Assembly (NCBI RefSeq): GCF_965660005.1
Contig: NZ_CBFHYF010000057.1
Location: 1-8,443, forward strand
Reading direction: 5' to 3'
Length of the DNA: 8,443 nucleotides
DNA from: Porticoccus sp965660005
Lineage (GTDB): Bacteria; Pseudomonadota; Gammaproteobacteria; Pseudomonadales; Porticoccaceae
Shown here: positions 1 to 6,764 of the stretch, piece by piece
Layout: each line of letters opens with the position of its first letter
How positions within the stretch are numbered: the stretch's first letter is position 1
The notes under the pieces: model-generated
The model's database searches: none
The model's input: the letters and a program-made list of their open reading frames with translations, nothing else
Told to the model about the DNA's origin: nothing
Position numbers and translations under genes: made by a program

Positions 1-494
1 AGGAAGTCGGCAATAACGAAGCCGGTCATAAACAAGGGGAAGAAGACGCAGCGTTCGTCCTCTATAGCCTGCAGTTCCGCCGGCTCTGCACGGGTGCGCG
101 AATACTGGTTGTACAGGGCCGGAAGGTCCTTGCGATGAGGCGCTACATCCATAAAGTGCGCATCTGTGACCCGGCCAGGCGTCATCACCAGATGGCTGCT
201 CATGGGGAAGAAACCGTACAGCCGCTCACCCACTTCGATATCCGGTGAATTACTTTCCACCACGTCGGCCATACCCCATACGGTCACCTTGCCCCAGGGC
301 TCCTCGCCCGTGGGGAAAAACTTCCAGTAGCCGATCATATCGCCGGAAACGGCATAACTCACGTTATTGGAGGTGAGCGCAAACTTGTCTATGGCGACGC
401 GGATTTGGCCCTCTCCCAGTTGCGGCTGGCTGGCCTCAACCGTGCGTGTATTCCTGAAATTACTCTTGTCTACCCAAATTTCGGTGATACCCAT
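1..494 (-). CDS. DUF2855 family protein, N-terminal part (runs off left edge)
   Basis: About 164 codons are visible, roughly the first 45% of a family that is usually near 360 residues; the rest lies beyond the window. The ATG at 492-494 is preceded by AGGAGA (502-507) with a 7-base spacer, and that site overlaps the TAG stop of the lipase gene, so the two are probably translationally coupled. The visible protein has family-typical stretches: FALTSNN near residue 39, a YWKFFP segment, VWGMADVVES, GERLYGFFPM, and APHRKDLPALYNQY. DUF2855 proteins resemble the medium-chain reductase/quinone oxidoreductase fold in their N-terminal half, but I know of no established reaction. There is no signal peptide, so it is probably cytoplasmic. 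As the last visible gene of the lipid-degradation unit it may be a reductase or a lipid-handling protein, which is inference only. The family call is firm; the function is unknown. Confidence 0.85.
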   Translation of the reverse strand, partial: MGITEIWVDKSNFRNTRTVEASQPQLGEGQIRVAIDKFALTSNNVSYAVSGDMIGYWKFFPTGEEPWGKVTVWGMADVVESNSPDIEVGERLYGFFPMSSHLVMTPGRVTDAHFMDVAPHRKDLPALYNQYSRTRAEPAELQAIEDERCVFFPLFMTGFVIADF

Positions 495-501
495 ACTCTC
501 T

Positions 502-507
502 TCTCCT
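502..507 (-). promoter_or_regulatory. Ribosome binding site of the DUF2855 gene, overlapping the lipase stop codon
   Basis: AGGAGA on the minus strand lies 7 bases before the ATG at 494. Its first two bases, A and G at 507-506, are the last two of the lipase TAG stop (508-506). A ribosome finishing the lipase therefore sits on the next start site, which argues for coupled translation and one transcript. Confidence 0.7.
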
Positions 508-1927
508 AAATGACAAAGCCCTTCTCGTAGCGCTGCAGGATTTCCCTGAGGGTGCGGTTGATCCGGGTTTGCTGCCGGATCATTTCCAGTTTGGGCCAGG
601 TACAGCGTTCGCCGGAGGCAATCAGTTTCAGCACCTGCTTCTCGCCCGGGAATCCCAGCAGGTTAGCGGGATTGATCAGCCGATAATCCGGGCGAATATT
701 AATATCACCTACATAATCCTGGTTGATGATCGATCGCATCAGACTGGTCGCCTGGGTAATTGCCCCGTTACGCTTGTCCGCCCGGTCAATCATCAGGGTG
801 ATGGCGTTGAACCATTCGCGAATGGCGCGGAGACCGGCATTCTGCAGCAACCCGAGTGAGGTTTGCTTGCGGTGCCCATCAGTGACAAAAGGCAATACAT
901 GAGGATTAGTCTGGCTGACGATGTAGTGGTTGACGCCGTAGAGGCGCGCCAACCGTTTGGCCGGCATATCGTCGCTCACGGAGCCATCCACCCAGCGCCG
1001 CGACGGCAGGTAACTCTTGCGCTGGCCACCGCTGTCGATCGCCTGCAGGGTTACCGGTGGAAAAATCCCGGGGACGGCGGCTGAGGCCATGACCGCGCTG
1101 CGCATCAATACGCTGGGAGATGCAGTGGCGTTGAGCAGGCGCGAGGTCTGATGCGTTTCTGCCGGGGCGATGGAGACATTCATGGCCCGACCGGTTTTCT
1201 CAAATGCTTTCTGGAAGGTCATGTCATCGGGAAGAAAATCTCTCAGGCTCTCCTCCATTTCCACCGGGTCGGCAACCCCCCTGCCTTTTGAGGATTCGGG
1301 CAGTGCATCGAGAAAATTCTGCGGTTGCATCAGCTCGCGCAACTCTTCATCGGTGTGGCTACAGACAATACTGCCGACAATGGAGCCGCCGCTGGAGCCA
1401 GACATCACGGTGGGTAGCAGGTCGGCCTCCAGCAGCACACGGGCGACGCCCATGTGAAAATATAACAGGGAACCGGAACCGCTCATCATAAACGCGGAAT
1501 GACCGAAGCAGTGACTGCCCCGGCGGAAGAAGTCGAGCTTCTCTTTTTCGCTGATATCCCCGCTGTCTTCACTGGCCAGATGCTCCAGAGTGTGGACGAT
1601 TTCCTCGATGTACTCCTCTATCAGGTGCTTAGTACCTGAGAGCGCGTGCGCATACAGGCCGGCCCGTCCCATGCCGCCCATATTGCCGTGAATACCCTCG
1701 TTCAGGGCGTATAGTAATCCACGGTTGTCCTGCCTGACTTTCAGGCTACGCAGTCGATCGAGGCGGCTGCGGATGGAAACATAATCATATTGTTGGCTGT
1801 GGTCTTGCCGGCGCCAGCGATCCAGGTCCTTCTCGCCGTCCCATTCCTCCGCCGCCGCACGCCACGCCTGGTAGCTTTGCGCACTTTTCAGTGCCCGTCT
1901 TATTTGCCTTTGAGTAGCCATGCCCAT
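506..1927 (-). CDS. Patatin-like phospholipase/acyl hydrolase with N-terminal DUF3336 domain
   Basis: A predicted cytoplasmic serine acyl hydrolase of 473 residues that should cleave ester bonds in phospholipids or stored glycerides. The first ~135 residues are a charged, helical DUF3336 region, as in the yeast TGL3/4/5 and plant SDP1 lipases and their bacterial relatives. The patatin domain follows: an oxyanion-hole motif SGSGSLL (about 149-155), the nucleophile elbow GSSGG (177-181, Ser179), and the second dyad residue Asp314 in WVDGSVSDDMP. Both catalytic residues are present, so it should be active. The frame opens with a TTG at 1951, but I chose the ATG at 1927 because AGGGGA (1935-1940) lies 7 bases upstream of it; a further ATG at 1921 is possible. 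The gap to the kinase gene is then 16 bases, and the DUF2855 gene follows after 11. No signal peptide or clear membrane segment is seen. It probably releases acyl chains for the beta-oxidation enzymes encoded upstream. Confidence 0.9.
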   Translation of the reverse strand: MGMATQRQIRRALKSAQSYQAWRAAAEEWDGEKDLDRWRRQDHSQQYDYVSIRSRLDRLRSLKVRQDNRGLLYALNEGIHGNMGGMGRAGLYAHALSGTKHLIEEYIEEIVHTLEHLASEDSGDISEKEKLDFFRRGSHCFGHSAFMMSGSGSLLYFHMGVARVLLEADLLPTVMSGSSGGSIVGSIVCSHTDEELRELMQPQNFLDALPESSKGRGVADPVEMEESLRDFLPDDMTFQKAFEKTGRAMNVSIAPAETHQTSRLLNATASPSVLMRSAVMASAAVPGIFPPVTLQAIDSGGQRKSYLPSRRWVDGSVSDDMPAKRLARLYGVNHYIVSQTNPHVLPFVTDGHRKQTSLGLLQNAGLRAIREWFNAITLMIDRADKRNGAITQATSLMRSIINQDYVGDINIRPDYRLINPANLLGFPGEKQVLKLIASGERCTWPKLEMIRQQTRINRTLREILQRYEKGFVI

Positions 1928-1934
1928 TTCTAGG

Positions 1935-1940
1935 TCCCCT
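1935..1940 (-). promoter_or_regulatory. Ribosome binding site that sets the lipase start at 1927
   Basis: AGGGGA on the minus strand is 7 bases before the ATG at 1927. The upstream TTG at 1951 has no comparable site and would overlap the end of the kinase gene, so the ATG is the better start. Confidence 0.55.
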
Positions 1941-1943
1941 GTG

Positions 1944-2978
1944 TCAGGCAATCACATCGAGCGCCATAGTGGCCAGCGGCTCTACCATATCCCCAACCTC
2001 CAGGGCCGATGCATTGGACGCATTACCCTGTGTTGCCCGCTTGGCTACGCCCTGGGCGATCGCAGCCAGACGGAAGAAACTGAAGGCCAGGAAGAAATTC
2101 CAGTTTTCTATACGGTCGATACCCATGTATCGACAATAACTCGCGACGTATTCCTCTTCACTGGGCAGACCCAGTCCTTGTAGATCGAGCCCGACAAGGC
2201 CGGCAGGTGCCATCTGCGGCTTATCGCTGGCCGGCAGGCGCATGGCCATGCATTGATAGGCCAGATCCGCGCAGGGATGACCCAGGGTAGACAGCTCCCA
2301 GTCCAGCACCGCGATCACCCTGCTGTTATCCGCTGAGTACATCAGGTTGTCCAGCCGGAAGTCGCCATGCACCAGTGCCACCCGGCCATCGTCGGCGGGC
2401 AGGTTGGCCTCCAGCCAACTGATTAATTGATCCATTGGCTCGATCTTCGACAGTTCCGAGGCGCGGTACTGTCCGGTCCAGCGCCCCACCTGACGCTGGA
2501 AATAGTTTCCGGGTCGGCCGTAATCCGCTAACCCGGCGGCTTCGAGGTCGACACTGTGTATGGCGGCGAGAGTTTGCGCCATCTGGTCGTACATGGCGGT
2601 GCGGGTCTCGCGATCATCTATCTCCCCTAGTGCGGGGTTCCAGTAGACATGGCCGTCGCAAAACTCCATCAGGTAGAACATAGAGCCGATCACCGCGGGA
2701 TCCTCACACAGGTGATAGACTCCGGCGACCGGCACTTCCGTGTCCCGTAGAGCGGCCAGTACACGAAACTCCCGGTCGACAGCGTGGGCAGACTTGAGCA
2801 GTTTGCCTGGGGGCTGTCGGCGCAAGACGTAAGTACTGGAGTCCGCGTCGATCAGGAAGGTGGGGTTAGACTGGCCGCCGGAAAATTTACTGGCCTGGAG
2901 CGGACCCTTGAACCCCGGCACATGGGCTTCTAGGTAAGCGGCCAATTTCGCTTCATCAAGCGTATCTACAGATGACAT
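1944..2978 (-). CDS. APH-type phosphotransferase family protein (ACAD10/11 kinase-domain / LvaA-like)
   Basis: A 344-residue small-molecule kinase of the aminoglycoside-phosphotransferase/choline-kinase fold. Visible motifs are the nucleotide-binding turn FSGGQSNPTFLI (32-43), the basic strand YVLRRQPPGKLL (50-61), the catalytic loop HGDFRLDN (204-211, catalytic Asp206) and the metal-binding DWELS (Asp226). All key residues are intact. This subfamily, usually found with acyl-CoA dehydrogenases, includes the kinase domain of human ACAD10/ACAD11 and Pseudomonas putida LvaA, which phosphorylate the hydroxyl group of 4-hydroxyacyl-CoA so that a dehydrogenase-like partner can eliminate phosphate. 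The operon here, with two dehydrogenases and a crotonase, fits that role; antibiotic resistance is unlikely. ATG at 2978 has AAGG ending about 8 bases upstream. A palindromic repeat lies just ahead of that site. The substrate is inferred from family and context only. Confidence 0.88.
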   Translation of the reverse strand: MSSVDTLDEAKLAAYLEAHVPGFKGPLQASKFSGGQSNPTFLIDADSSTYVLRRQPPGKLLKSAHAVDREFRVLAALRDTEVPVAGVYHLCEDPAVIGSMFYLMEFCDGHVYWNPALGEIDDRETRTAMYDQMAQTLAAIHSVDLEAAGLADYGRPGNYFQRQVGRWTGQYRASELSKIEPMDQLISWLEANLPADDGRVALVHGDFRLDNLMYSADNSRVIAVLDWELSTLGHPCADLAYQCMAMRLPASDKPQMAPAGLVGLDLQGLGLPSEEEYVASYCRYMGIDRIENWNFFLAFSFFRLAAIAQGVAKRATQGNASNASALEVGDMVEPLATMALDVIA

Positions 2979-2997
2979 CAGAACACCTTTTTTTATC

Positions 2998-3025
2998 GGG
3001 GGCAGACCACGCGTGGTCTGTCCCC
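2998..3025. repeat. REP-like palindromic repeat, copy 1
   Basis: An inverted repeat of 28 bases fills most of the 49-base gap between the unknown-protein gene and the kinase gene. Its core, CAGACCACG followed directly by CGTGGTCTG (3003-3020), is a perfect 18-base palindrome. It is flanked by runs of G (2998-3002) and C (3022-3026), giving a stem of 14 pairs with one G:T. The same arms recur at 6765-6801 in the opposite orientation. The minus-strand transcript would form the hairpin a few bases before the kinase ribosome binding site. It is not followed by a T run in either direction, so it is not a classic terminator. It resembles mobile REP elements spread by TnpA-REP (RAYT) transposases; that assignment is inference. 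Confidence 0.8.
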
Positions 3026-3027
3026 CA

Positions 3028-3726
3028 TTAAAACAATGAGTATCGCTTGCCCCGGGGCGTGGGCACTTTATATTCTTCGGGCAGGGTACAAAGCCTGTCC
3101 ATGTGGGTTGTACTGCCGTCGGCGTACTCCCACACCAGTTGCTCGCCCTCCATATAGCGTTTCACGACGACCGGCCCCCAGCCAAAAACATGGAAGTTGA
3201 GCACGCCCTGCTCCCAGGTCATTGAGGCGGAGGTGCGCATGCAGAACTCTTCGTCGCCGGCTGTGAACAGCACCGATCCCTCGGTATCGTCGGTATTCAA
3301 ACCCGCTGTGCTGTTGGGGCCGTAATCATGAATGATTCCCGCTGCGGTCACTACGGTACGACTGCCGCACTGTTCAACTCGCTCCACATGACCCACGTGG
3401 CCGCCCTCCACACCAATCCATAATCCGCGGATATCGTCTGCGCCCTCGGGTAAGGGCTCGGCGCACTGGGCCAGGATCGGCAGGGGAAAGTGTGAGTAGC
3501 CGCACCCGGGCGTATTACCCTTGGGGATATCCTCGGCCATCTTGCCACTGCCATCGAGCTCCGGCAACTCACAGTAATTGAGTGCGCTGCCGTCCCCTGC
3601 CAGGGTAGCGGGGTCGGTAGTCAGCGGTGGCCGTGACGAAAAAAAAGCCAACCAGAAAAGGAAAAGGAATATGCCCAGGGGGGCCAACACCAGCGTTAGC
3701 AGTATTTTCTTCAGCACGGTTCTCAC
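3028..3726 (-). CDS. Membrane-anchored exported protein of unknown function
   Basis: I do not recognise this 232-residue protein. Residues 7-29 form one long hydrophobic segment preceded by a positive N-terminus (R2, K6, K7), so it is either an uncleaved signal anchor or a signal peptide, with the rest in the periplasm. The remainder is glycine-rich and looks mostly beta-stranded, with repeated short V/H/G stretches (GLWIGVEGGHVGHVERV, 101-117) and a WG-containing strand near 182-184. It has six cysteines (52, 75, 88, 120, 162, 213), all on the predicted periplasmic side, which would suit three disulfide bonds. The start is GTG at 3726; it overlaps the TGA of the crotonase gene by 4 bases (GTGA), with GAGG just upstream, so translation is coupled. 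Its place inside a catabolic operon suggests a role near uptake or envelope handling of the substrate, but that is a guess. Confidence 0.75.
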   Translation of the reverse strand: MRTVLKKILLTLVLAPLGIFLFLFWLAFFSSRPPLTTDPATLAGDGSALNYCELPELDGSGKMAEDIPKGNTPGCGYSHFPLPILAQCAEPLPEGADDIRGLWIGVEGGHVGHVERVEQCGSRTVVTAAGIIHDYGPNSTAGLNTDDTEGSVLFTAGDEEFCMRTSASMTWEQGVLNFHVFGWGPVVVKRYMEGEQLVWEYADGSTTHMDRLCTLPEEYKVPTPRGKRYSLF

Positions 3727-4391
3727 CCGGCCTCTGCAACCAAGGCGTTAGCCATGGGGCCAAACCAGGTTCGCTTCAGAGTTTTGAAAATTCCCGGCTC
3801 CTTGGTGGCCAACTGGGTTGCCAGCGCTTTCGCCTGCTCCAGCAGTTCTTCCCCAGATGCCTTGCCATCCGCGATACCCGCGGCGATCGCCTCGTCGGCG
3901 GTGTAGCGTTTGCCGGTCAGCAGCGCGTCGCGCGCCGTATTGGCGGGTAGTTTGCCCTGCAGGATACCCATCATGGGCTGGGGAATTGGCACGCCTACAT
4001 CCACCTCTGAGACGCAGAACCAACCCCGATCCTCACGCATGATGCGGTAGTCGCAGGAAAGCGCCATAAACGCGCCTCCGGCGAAGGCATGGCCGTTGAC
4101 GGCGGCTACCGTCGGGCATGGCAGAATCAGGAAACGCCGGTGAATCTCCGCCATACGCTGACCAAACAGGGCCATATCCTCGGGCGGGAGTGTCATCAGC
4201 TTTTCCAGGTTGAGGCCGTTGCAGAAGAATTTTTCGACACCAATAAGCACCAGCGATGTACCCTTGCCACAATCGCGCTCCACTGTATCGAGAATTCCAA
4301 GCATACGCGTTTGCCACTCAGGACAGATGGTATTGGGACCATCGTTCATGGTCACCAGGTGAAGCTCACCCTCTTTCTCGTAGTCGATCAT
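3723..4391 (-). CDS. Short enoyl-CoA hydratase/isomerase family protein (crotonase fold)
   Basis: A 222-residue crotonase, shorter than the usual ~260; the C-terminal helices appear abbreviated, as in plant-type delta3-delta2-enoyl-CoA isomerases of about 240. The oxyanion-hole segments are visible: EKFFCNGLNLEKL (53-65) and NGHAFAGGAFMALSCDYR (99-116, Gly105-Gly106). The first hydratase Glu, expected in GGGCELA, is replaced (AGGAFMA), whereas the second survives as Glu129 in SEVDVGVPIP. One remaining Glu is the pattern of enoyl-CoA isomerases rather than true hydratases, so I favour double-bond shifting of an unsaturated acyl-CoA; hydratase activity is not excluded. ATG at 4391 has AAGGA (4398-4402) six bases upstream, inside the end of the preceding dehydrogenase gene, whose TGA is only 2 bases away. 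The downstream gene overlaps by 4 bases. This close packing supports one pathway with the dehydrogenase pair. Confidence 0.87.
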   Translation of the reverse strand: MIDYEKEGELHLVTMNDGPNTICPEWQTRMLGILDTVERDCGKGTSLVLIGVEKFFCNGLNLEKLMTLPPEDMALFGQRMAEIHRRFLILPCPTVAAVNGHAFAGGAFMALSCDYRIMREDRGWFCVSEVDVGVPIPQPMMGILQGKLPANTARDALLTGKRYTADEAIAAGIADGKASGEELLEQAKALATQLATKEPGIFKTLKRTWFGPMANALVAEAG

Positions 4392-4393
4392 TA

Positions 4394-5539
4394 TCAGTCC
4401 TTTTTAAATGGGGAGTTTACCAGGGCAGAGAAGCGCTGCTGGTGATGGTCTGCATCGCCAAACAGAATGTTGGCGATCATCAGACGTTTGACATAGGAAC
4501 CCACCGAGAGCTCTTCGGTCATGCCCATGCCACCGTGCATCTGGATACCTTCGCCGCCAATTTTTCGGCCGGCTTTACCTACCATGCACTTCAACGCCAG
4601 CAGGCTGCGCCGGACATCCTGGTCGCCCGCATCCAGTGCGCACACGGCCCGATAGAGCAGGGATTTGGTGTTTTCGCAGGCGGCGAACATATCCACCATG
4701 CGGTGCTGCAGGGCCTGGAAAGATCCGATATGGGTGCCGAACTGCTTGCGGGTTTTCAGGTATTCCAGAGTCTGGGCATTGAGCGATTCCATGGCCCCCA
4801 GGGCGTCGGCGGCAACAGCGAGTATTGCCTGGTCAACAACAGGGCTCATCAGGCCGTAGCCCTCGCCGAGTCCGCCAATCACGACTTCTGCAGTGACATT
4901 CTCAAGCGCAATATTTGCCACTTCTCGTCCATCGGTCATTCGGTAAGCCGTAGTGGTCACGCCTTCTGTGGCGGCGTCAATCAGAAACAGGCTCAGTCCA
5001 TTTTCGCCCGGCTGTTCACCGGACGTGCGAGCGAGAACCACCAGTTTCTGCGCAGCGCCACCGTTAAGCACGACTGTCTTTTCCCCGTTGAGTACCCAGT
5101 TCACGCCATCCTGGCGGGCGCGGGTTTTAACATCACTCATGGAGTAACGGCTCTGGCGCTCGACGAAGGCGAAGGCACCCTGCAATTCACCGGCGATAAT
5201 CTGCGGAATCAATTCATTCTTCACCTCATGGCTGGCGCCGGCCTGCAGCAGGCCGCCAAACAGCAGCACCGTCGGCAGGAAGGGCTCCGACACCAGGCCG
5301 CGGCCGAACTCCTGCATGATGACCATGGTATCCACCGGGCCGCCACCGAAACCGCCATATTCCTCAGCGAAGGGGATGGACAACCAGCCAAGCTCCGCAA
5401 ATTGCTGCCAGTGGTCCGCACTGAAACCGTGCTCTAGGGCAACCGTGGCGTTGCGCTGCTCGAAGGCATAATAGTCCTGGACGAAACGTGCCACGCTGTT
5501 CTGGATCATGGTCTGTTCTTCAGAAAGATTAAAATTCAT
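4394..5539 (-). CDS. Acyl-CoA dehydrogenase-like beta subunit lacking the catalytic Glu
   Basis: A 381-residue protein of the acyl-CoA dehydrogenase family, probably a partner subunit rather than a complete enzyme. The order is an N-terminal helical domain (1-120), a beta domain (120-225) and a C-terminal helical domain. It keeps the elements that bind the ADP part of FAD across the dimer interface: TRKQFG (263-268) and QMHGGMGMT (333-341). It lacks a catalytic base at both known positions: the helix-G site reads VDQAILAVAADALG, and the C-terminal YEGT site reads LFGDADHH. The usual SEPGAGSD flavin loop is also degraded (FVERQSRYSMSD, 125-136). The start is the ATG at 5539, set by AAGGAG (5547-5552); an in-frame ATG 13 codons upstream would overlap the previous gene and has no such site. 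It is 22 bases after the alpha-subunit gene and 2 bases before the crotonase. Confidence 0.9.
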   Translation of the reverse strand: MNFNLSEEQTMIQNSVARFVQDYYAFEQRNATVALEHGFSADHWQQFAELGWLSIPFAEEYGGFGGGPVDTMVIMQEFGRGLVSEPFLPTVLLFGGLLQAGASHEVKNELIPQIIAGELQGAFAFVERQSRYSMSDVKTRARQDGVNWVLNGEKTVVLNGGAAQKLVVLARTSGEQPGENGLSLFLIDAATEGVTTTAYRMTDGREVANIALENVTAEVVIGGLGEGYGLMSPVVDQAILAVAADALGAMESLNAQTLEYLKTRKQFGTHIGSFQALQHRMVDMFAACENTKSLLYRAVCALDAGDQDVRRSLLALKCMVGKAGRKIGGEGIQMHGGMGMTEELSVGSYVKRLMIANILFGDADHHQQRFSALVNSPFKKD

Positions 5540-5546
5540 CGTGACT

Positions 5547-5552
5547 CTCCTT
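5547..5552 (-). promoter_or_regulatory. Ribosome binding site that sets the beta-subunit start at 5539
   Basis: AAGGAG on the minus strand is 7 bases before the ATG at 5539. It favours that start over the in-frame ATG at 5578, which lies inside the alpha-subunit gene and would add 13 residues unlike the family. Confidence 0.75.
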
Positions 5553-5561
5553 GTGTTCTGC

Positions 5562-6749
5562 CTACAGGCCCAGCACATGCTTGGCGGTTACGTTCTTCTG
5601 CACTTCATCGGAGCCGCCGTAGATTGATGAGGCGCGCCCGCGGAAATACAGCTTCTGTGCAATATCGGCAAAGTCATGCCCTAACTGCGCAACATTCAAA
5701 TCACCTTGTAGGGTCTGGCTGTAGTAGCCGGCCACGTCCATGCGCAGTTCCTGTATCGTCTGCTGGATGGTTGTGCCCTGTAGTTTCAACAGCGATGATT
5801 CTGGCCCGGGCATGCCACCTTCTGCGGCGGAGGCCAGTGCGCGCAGCTCGGTAAACTCCAGTGCCATCAGGTCGATTTCAACCTCTGCCAGGCGCCTTGC
5901 GAAGAGCGGATCATCCAGCAGTGATTGCCCGCCGTTTACTTCGGCGCGGGCCAATTCGCGCAACTGCTCCAGGCTGCGTTTCGATTCTGCCACTTCAGCA
6001 ATGGACAGGCGCTCGTGCACCAGCAGGGACTTGGCATAGGTCCAGCCCTTGCCCTCTTCACCGATACGGTTGTTCACCGGCACACGGGCGTTGTCGAAGT
6101 GCACCTCATTCAGGTGGTAAATACCGTCGATTGTGTCGATGGGACTTACGGTCACTCCCGGTGTGGTCATATCAATCAACAGGAAGCTGATGCCATCCTG
6201 TTTGCGACCACTCTTGTCGGTGCGCACCAGGCAGAAAATCCAGTCAGAGGCCTGGGCGAAGGAGGTCCATATTTTGCTGCCGTTAACCACGTATTCGTCG
6301 CCATCTCGTTCAGCCTTACACTGCAGTGACGCCAGGTCAGATCCAGCGCCGGGTTCAGAGTAGCCCTGGCACCACCAGTCATCGCTGTTAAGGATACGGG
6401 GCAAGAAGCGTGCCTTTTGCTCCTCGGTGCCATAGGTGTAGATAACCGGCGCCACCATGGTCACACCGAAGGGAATCGGCGCGGGCGCACCCGCCTTGCC
6501 GCGCTCGGCGTTAAAGATGAAGTGCTGGCTCGTGCTCCAGTCCTGGCCACCGTACTCGACCGGCCAGCCTGGGGCCATCCAGCCCTTGGCATTGAGGCGG
6601 CGTTGATATTCGACCATGGCTTCCTTTAGGTTAGGCGAAGCCTCCGCACCCTCCAGTTTGGCCCGTAACTCATCATCGAGGGAATCGGCAAAAAACTTGC
6701 GAACTTCCGCCTGGAAGGTGAGCTCTTCATCGGTAAATCGTGTATCCAT
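5562..6749 (-). CDS. Acyl-CoA dehydrogenase, catalytic alpha subunit (FadE29/ChsE2-like pattern)
   Basis: A 395-residue flavin-dependent dehydrogenase that should introduce the alpha,beta double bond into an acyl-CoA. The middle domain has the canonical flavin and substrate loop CQGYSEPGAGSDL (127-139) and NGSKIWTS (156-163). The C-terminal base position of medium-chain enzymes (YEGT) reads SIYGGSDEVQ (375-384), with Gly for Glu. A candidate base sits instead at Glu246 in VHERLSIAEV, the place used by long-chain and isovaleryl-CoA dehydrogenases. It lacks the RKQFG and QxxGGxG segments that hold the FAD adenine half; the partner at 4394-5539 has both. This complementarity is that of alpha2beta2 dehydrogenases such as mycobacterial ChsE1-ChsE2, which act on branched steroid side chains. 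ATG at 6749 follows AAGGAG (6756-6761) by 6 bases. A palindromic repeat lies immediately ahead of that site. Confidence 0.92.
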   Translation of the reverse strand: MDTRFTDEELTFQAEVRKFFADSLDDELRAKLEGAEASPNLKEAMVEYQRRLNAKGWMAPGWPVEYGGQDWSTSQHFIFNAERGKAGAPAPIPFGVTMVAPVIYTYGTEEQKARFLPRILNSDDWWCQGYSEPGAGSDLASLQCKAERDGDEYVVNGSKIWTSFAQASDWIFCLVRTDKSGRKQDGISFLLIDMTTPGVTVSPIDTIDGIYHLNEVHFDNARVPVNNRIGEEGKGWTYAKSLLVHERLSIAEVAESKRSLEQLRELARAEVNGGQSLLDDPLFARRLAEVEIDLMALEFTELRALASAAEGGMPGPESSLLKLQGTTIQQTIQELRMDVAGYYSQTLQGDLNVAQLGHDFADIAQKLYFRGRASSIYGGSDEVQKNVTAKHVLGL

Positions 6750-6764
6750 AACTATCTCCTTATT

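Noticed and set aside
1928..1951. TTG at 1951 as the lipase start
   Set aside because: It would overlap the kinase gene and has no good ribosome binding site, whereas ATG at 1927 has AGGGGA at a proper distance.
1944..2978. Antibiotic-resistance phosphotransferase
   Set aside because: The APH fold is shared, but the sequence style and the acyl-CoA gene neighbourhood fit the ACAD10/LvaA-related subfamily, and nothing suggests a mobile resistance cassette.
2998..3026. Hairpin as a rho-independent terminator
   Set aside because: A GC-rich stem is present, but no T run follows it on either strand: the minus strand continues into an A run and a ribosome binding site. The copy at 6765-6801 likewise lacks a T run.
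4256..5437. A long open frame of 393 codons on the plus strand
   Set aside because: It lies antisense to the beta-subunit and crotonase genes, shows no recognisable domain and has no convincing start signal. The minus-strand proteins are clear family members, so this is a shadow.
5540..5578. ATG at 5578 as the beta-subunit start
   Set aside because: The extra 13 residues are unlike the family and overlap the alpha-subunit gene. AAGGAG sits inside this stretch, directly serving the ATG at 5539.
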